The translations under genes and the position numbers were made by a program. DNA of 64,000 bases, from contig NZ_LDZY01000004.1 in assembly GCF_001029285.1 (NCBI RefSeq), forward strand, positions 248,001-312,000, in the 5' to 3' direction. The notes under the pieces were generated by a model. The model was not told the origin of the DNA, searched no databases, and saw only the letters and a program-made list of their open reading frames with translations. Positions within the stretch are counted from its first letter, which is position 1, and each line of letters begins with the position of its first letter. This stretch comes from Desulfosporosinus acididurans. Lineage in GTDB: Bacteria; Bacillota; Desulfitobacteriia; Desulfitobacteriales; Desulfitobacteriaceae. Below are positions 61,003 to 64,000 of this stretch, piece after piece.

Positions 61003-61094
61003 TAGTGTACTTGATCACAAGTTTCATTTCACCTAGCCTAAAGTTCGACTTTTTTCAGTTGCAGCTAGATTATTAGTTTATCCAGTTTTTAAGA

Positions 61095-61117
61095 CCCCCA
61101 CTTCTTATAAGTGGGGG
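61095..61117. terminator. Terminator between convergent genes
   Basis: CCCCCACTT/AAGTGGGGG arms with a 5-base loop (same family as the 58529-58550 hairpin). Located between the kinase (rightward) and DUF4405 gene (leftward). Confidence 0.6.
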
Positions 61118-61131
61118 CGGGCCCTGGTTAA

Positions 61132-61887
61132 CTATTTATTAGAATGCCTAGTGTTAAATGTATGTGTCATTACAGCAATTGCTAAAATTATTACGGAGTT
61201 AAGAATGAAACCAATAGGGCTGGAATTTCTATGCTCATTTTTGAACCTGCCATCACTTTGGGGTTGCAGTTTATGAGGTCCTCTAGTATTGCCGGTGTTG
61301 TGTCGGCGGCCAGCTCCGGAATCTAAGCCTAAATTTGGATTATTAGGGGCCTGCTGTTGTAACTCAACATTTGGGACGTGATCTGAAATTAATTTATATC
61401 CGCCGAACAAGAGAAAGGAAACTAATAGAAATACTGCAATGTTTCCAATCATTTTTTGAAAGGTTGTATTAAATATCCGTTTGATATTTGACAAAAGCCT
61501 TTGCCCATGAAGTCCCATGTGAATACCGACTAAAACGAGTAAGATATTGGCTGTTAGTGAATGAATTTGCCTGAAATGACGAAGACCAATTCCGGGAAAT
61601 AATACTTGCGACATTGATATACCGCCTACTATCGTCAGCAGCATTGATCCCAATAGCAAAAGGTTCATCAAGTAGGTGAAACGTGTTTTGCTTGGAAGTT
61701 GCGCATCAAATAATCGTGCAGAAACCTTTTTGACCCATTGTAGATTGATTAAACTATGAGTTAATACAAGACATCCCATTCCGATACCGGCTACTTCATG
61801 AAATGCTCCTCTAGAAACTGTCATAACAAGGACTAGGTTAATAAACATAATAGTATCCAATGCTAATCTTATGTTGTTGTTTTGCAA
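61132..61887 (-). CDS. DUF4405 membrane cytochrome-like protein
   Basis: 251 residues. About five membrane helices with conserved histidines (GAFHEVAGIG, LTHSLINLQW, FRQIHSLTANILLVLVGIHMGLHG), the DUF4405/flavinylation-associated cytochrome b pattern. A soluble Asn/Pro-rich loop (QQQAPNNPNLGLDSGAGRRHN...) and a last membrane helix. It could shuttle electrons to extracytoplasmic flavins or hemes and may be a target of the adjacent two-component system. Confidence 0.8.
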   Translation of the reverse strand: MQNNNIRLALDTIMFINLVLVMTVSRGAFHEVAGIGMGCLVLTHSLINLQWVKKVSARLFDAQLPSKTRFTYLMNLLLLGSMLLTIVGGISMSQVLFPGIGLRHFRQIHSLTANILLVLVGIHMGLHGQRLLSNIKRIFNTTFQKMIGNIAVFLLVSFLLFGGYKLISDHVPNVELQQQAPNNPNLGLDSGAGRRHNTGNTRGPHKLQPQSDGRFKNEHRNSSPIGFILNSVIILAIAVMTHTFNTRHSNK

Positions 61888-62135
61888 AGTAACGCCTCCA
61901 ATCTACTTCAATTTGGGCATAGAACATTGTCCCAAGCCGTTCGGGAAAGAACTATATCTAAATGTCTTATAATATTATTAATTATTAATCTGAATTTTAA
62001 CTGAATTAAAATAAATATTTAAGCAACTACAATAAGGGTGGGAGAGACTTAATTATGTTTAAACAGAATAATGTCAAAGAAAGTAATTTTATAATGAAAT
62101 AAGGATTTAATTGTTGTGCCACGATAACTGTGTAT
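61888..62135. other. AT-rich spacer
   Basis: Upstream region of the leftward DUF4405 gene. No convincing gene. A 14-codon frame at 62055 (MFKQNNVKESNFIMK) stops in frame before the next small frame. Confidence 0.4.
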
Positions 62136-62279
62136 ATGCAAAGTAAATATATGAAAACGGGCAAATCGTTGCAAAATGGCATATCCTTTTCTTTTGAGCA
62201 AGCCCACTCAGAAGCGGCAGCTACCAACAATGGTTTTCCAAGAATTTCACTAACTGACCAGGAGTTTGTCAAAAATTGA
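62136..62279 (+). CDS. Possible small protein (47 residues)
   Basis: In-frame ATGs at 62136 and 62151 lead to SLQNGISFSFEQAHSEAAATNNGFPRISLTDQEFVKN. Composition looks coding and the length is consistent with small regulatory peptides, but no RBS is clear and a competing leftward frame overlaps. Confidence 0.3.
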   Translation: MQSKYMKTGKSLQNGISFSFEQAHSEAAATNNGFPRISLTDQEFVKN

Positions 62280-62405
62280 TAAATTTAAACAAAAACTTAG
62301 CTTCTTTTAACAGTTACTTCATATTCGGGAGTTATACTATTAATAAACAACGAAATTGTTTATTAATTTGGCATATGCTAAGCATAGGAGGAAAACTTAG
62401 AAACT

Positions 62406-62546
62406 ATGACAGCACAGGAAATTAAAACTCTCGAAACTATTTTAGCTGAGGTTGGTCTTGAGCACTTACAACCTGAAAGCAAGGAACGTAAAGAAAAGAT
62501 TCAAAAAGTAAAAAAAGATAAAAAGCAAATACTACAAATAAGTTAA
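62406..62546 (+). CDS. Small basic protein (46 residues)
   Basis: AGGAGG lies 14 bases before ATG 62406 (longer than optimal). Encodes TAQEIKTLETILAEVGLEHLQPESKERKEKIQKVKKDKKQILQIS, with an acidic helix and a Lys-rich end. The last codons form the left arm of the following hairpin. Unknown function. Confidence 0.5.
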   Translation: MTAQEIKTLETILAEVGLEHLQPESKERKEKIQKVKKDKKQILQIS

Positions 62547-62564
62547 GTATTTGCTTTTTATCTT
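62515..62564 (+). terminator. Terminator overlapping the small gene
   Basis: Perfect 19-bp arms (62515-62533 and 62546-62564), AT-rich, with the sequence GCAAATACT/AGTATTTGC at the tip. The 12-base loop holds the stop codon. Confidence 0.72.
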
Positions 62565-62744
62565 ATATACGCTTGGCAACAGAATATCATAATTATATCT
62601 ATAATAGAATAGGATCGATCTATGGATCAATATTGTAGACCGATTGACATATATCGATAATTTGATATAGTAATTATACAAAAAAACGCAAATAATCTAT
62701 AATTTTGCGATAGACCTATAAAGTACGATATTATTGTACTTTTT

Positions 62745-62772
62745 TTGACTAAATGATCTAGTAGTTTAATAT
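62745..62772 (+). promoter_or_regulatory. Candidate promoter of the riboswitch transcript
   Basis: TTGACT (62745-62750), 16-base spacer, TAATAT (62767-62772). A second candidate is TTGACA (62644-62649) with TATAGT (62666-62671). Confidence 0.5.
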
Positions 62773-62775
62773 TCG

Positions 62776-62865
62776 TATGCAAAAGGCAAACTTATCGAAA
62801 GATAAGGACGCAAAGCTATGGGTCTTAACAGATAAACCTGAAGACCGCCAAGCCGCCGAACGTTT
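62776..62865 (+). ncRNA. Cyclic-di-GMP-I (GEMM) riboswitch
   Basis: GGCAAAC, stem CTTATC-GAAA-GATAAG, then GGACGCAAAGC and a second helix (GGTCTT/AAGACC), the GEMM-I pattern. A terminator-type hairpin follows, so it likely controls transcription of the chemotaxis operon in response to c-di-GMP. Confidence 0.9.
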
Positions 62866-62871
62866 TCATCT

Positions 62872-62901
62872 GCCTTTATCGCTATGCGAAAAGGCTTTTT
62901 T
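62872..62901 (+). terminator. Riboswitch expression-platform terminator
   Basis: GCCTT-T-A-TCGC / GCGA-A-AAGGC stem followed by TTTTTT, directly downstream of the c-di-GMP aptamer. Confidence 0.75.
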
Positions 62902-62921
62902 AGTTTAAGGATGGCAAGCTA

Positions 62922-63013
62922 TTGAATCAGGACTCTACAAATGAACCTTTGCTGGAAGTGTATTATCAGGAAAGTTGTGAGGCTCTCCTGAAATTATGGG
63001 TTAGGTGGATCAT

Positions 63014-63017
<4 letters not shown>
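62922..63017 (+). CDS. Possible small ORF coupled to cheR
   Basis: TTG 62922 with AAGGATGG upstream encodes 31 residues (NQDSTNEPLLEVYYQESCEALLKLWVRWII). Its TGA overlaps the cheR ATG as ATGA. The coupling supports a translated leader, but no family is known. Confidence 0.4.

Positions 63018-64000
<983 letters not shown>

Noticed and set aside
62027-62272. Leftward 81-codon frame
   Set aside because: No RBS and hydrophobic low-complexity end. It overlaps a rightward small frame that looks at least as likely.

Overview
The window looks like the chromosome of an anaerobic, endospore-forming Gram-positive bacterium of the Desulfosporosinus/Desulfitobacterium kind. This is an inference from strong AGGAGG ribosome binding sites, frequent TTG and GTG starts, a spore-coat gene remnant, a sigma-54 activator next to acyl-CoA metabolism, a membrane-anchored monoheme cytochrome c, a fluoride riboswitch and a cyclic-di-GMP riboswitch ahead of chemotaxis genes. 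The species is not proven by the sequence.

Positions 1 to about 38,780 are the right part of a prophage with an HK97-type head and a contractile, PBSX-like tail. In order it carries a metallopeptidase fragment, packaging regulators, a ParB-methyltransferase fusion, an HNH/P-loop protein, terminase, portal, protease, capsid, connectors, tail terminator, sheath, tube, frameshifted tail chaperones, tape measure, baseplate (XkdP, Q, R, S, T-like), a DUF4815 fibre and several small fibre-associated proteins. A complete diversity-generating retroelement (DGR) follows at 24.4-27.5 kb: variable protein, VR, a GRNA-loop hairpin, Avd, TR and reverse transcriptase. VR and TR are 113 bp each and differ at eight positions, every one an adenine in TR. 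The DGR should diversify the phage's receptor-binding protein. Lysis genes follow (holin, amidase, and an LL-H-type holin split by a 14-bp tandem duplication).

From 31.0 to 38.1 kb the genes run leftward and look plasmid- or ICE-like: a KfrA-like coiled-coil autoregulator with palindromic operators, two membrane or secreted proteins, an M23 peptidase, small membrane proteins, a replication-relaxation protein, an FtsK/HerA-type ATPase with 12-bp iterons at its 5' end, and an XRE repressor. The element appears to end at a 3' half tRNA-Pro(GGG) sequence at 38.73-38.78 kb, read here as the attachment site. The integrase would lie outside the window.

From 38.8 to 42.4 kb the chromosome is a graveyard of gene fragments (Rpn-type, phospholipase-D-type, Fic) with one intact RelE/ParE-type toxin-antitoxin pair and a GC-rich structured segment. 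From 42.4 to 54 kb lies a DUF421 gene, then a sigma-54 activator with paired palindromes and a -24/-12 promoter driving a transporter, a dehydrogenase, a MeaB GTPase and a divergent two-subunit B12-dependent acyl-CoA mutase. Then come a fluoride riboswitch with crcB and DUF190, and an FMN glutamate synthase-like protein. Copies of a palindromic repeat flank this block.

From 54 to 64 kb there are an ArsR regulator, a LysM peptide, a decayed spore-coat gene, cytochrome c, membrane proteins, an EamA transporter, a two-component system with a His-rich sensor, a DUF4405 cytochrome, and a c-di-GMP riboswitch ahead of cheR and the start of cheB.
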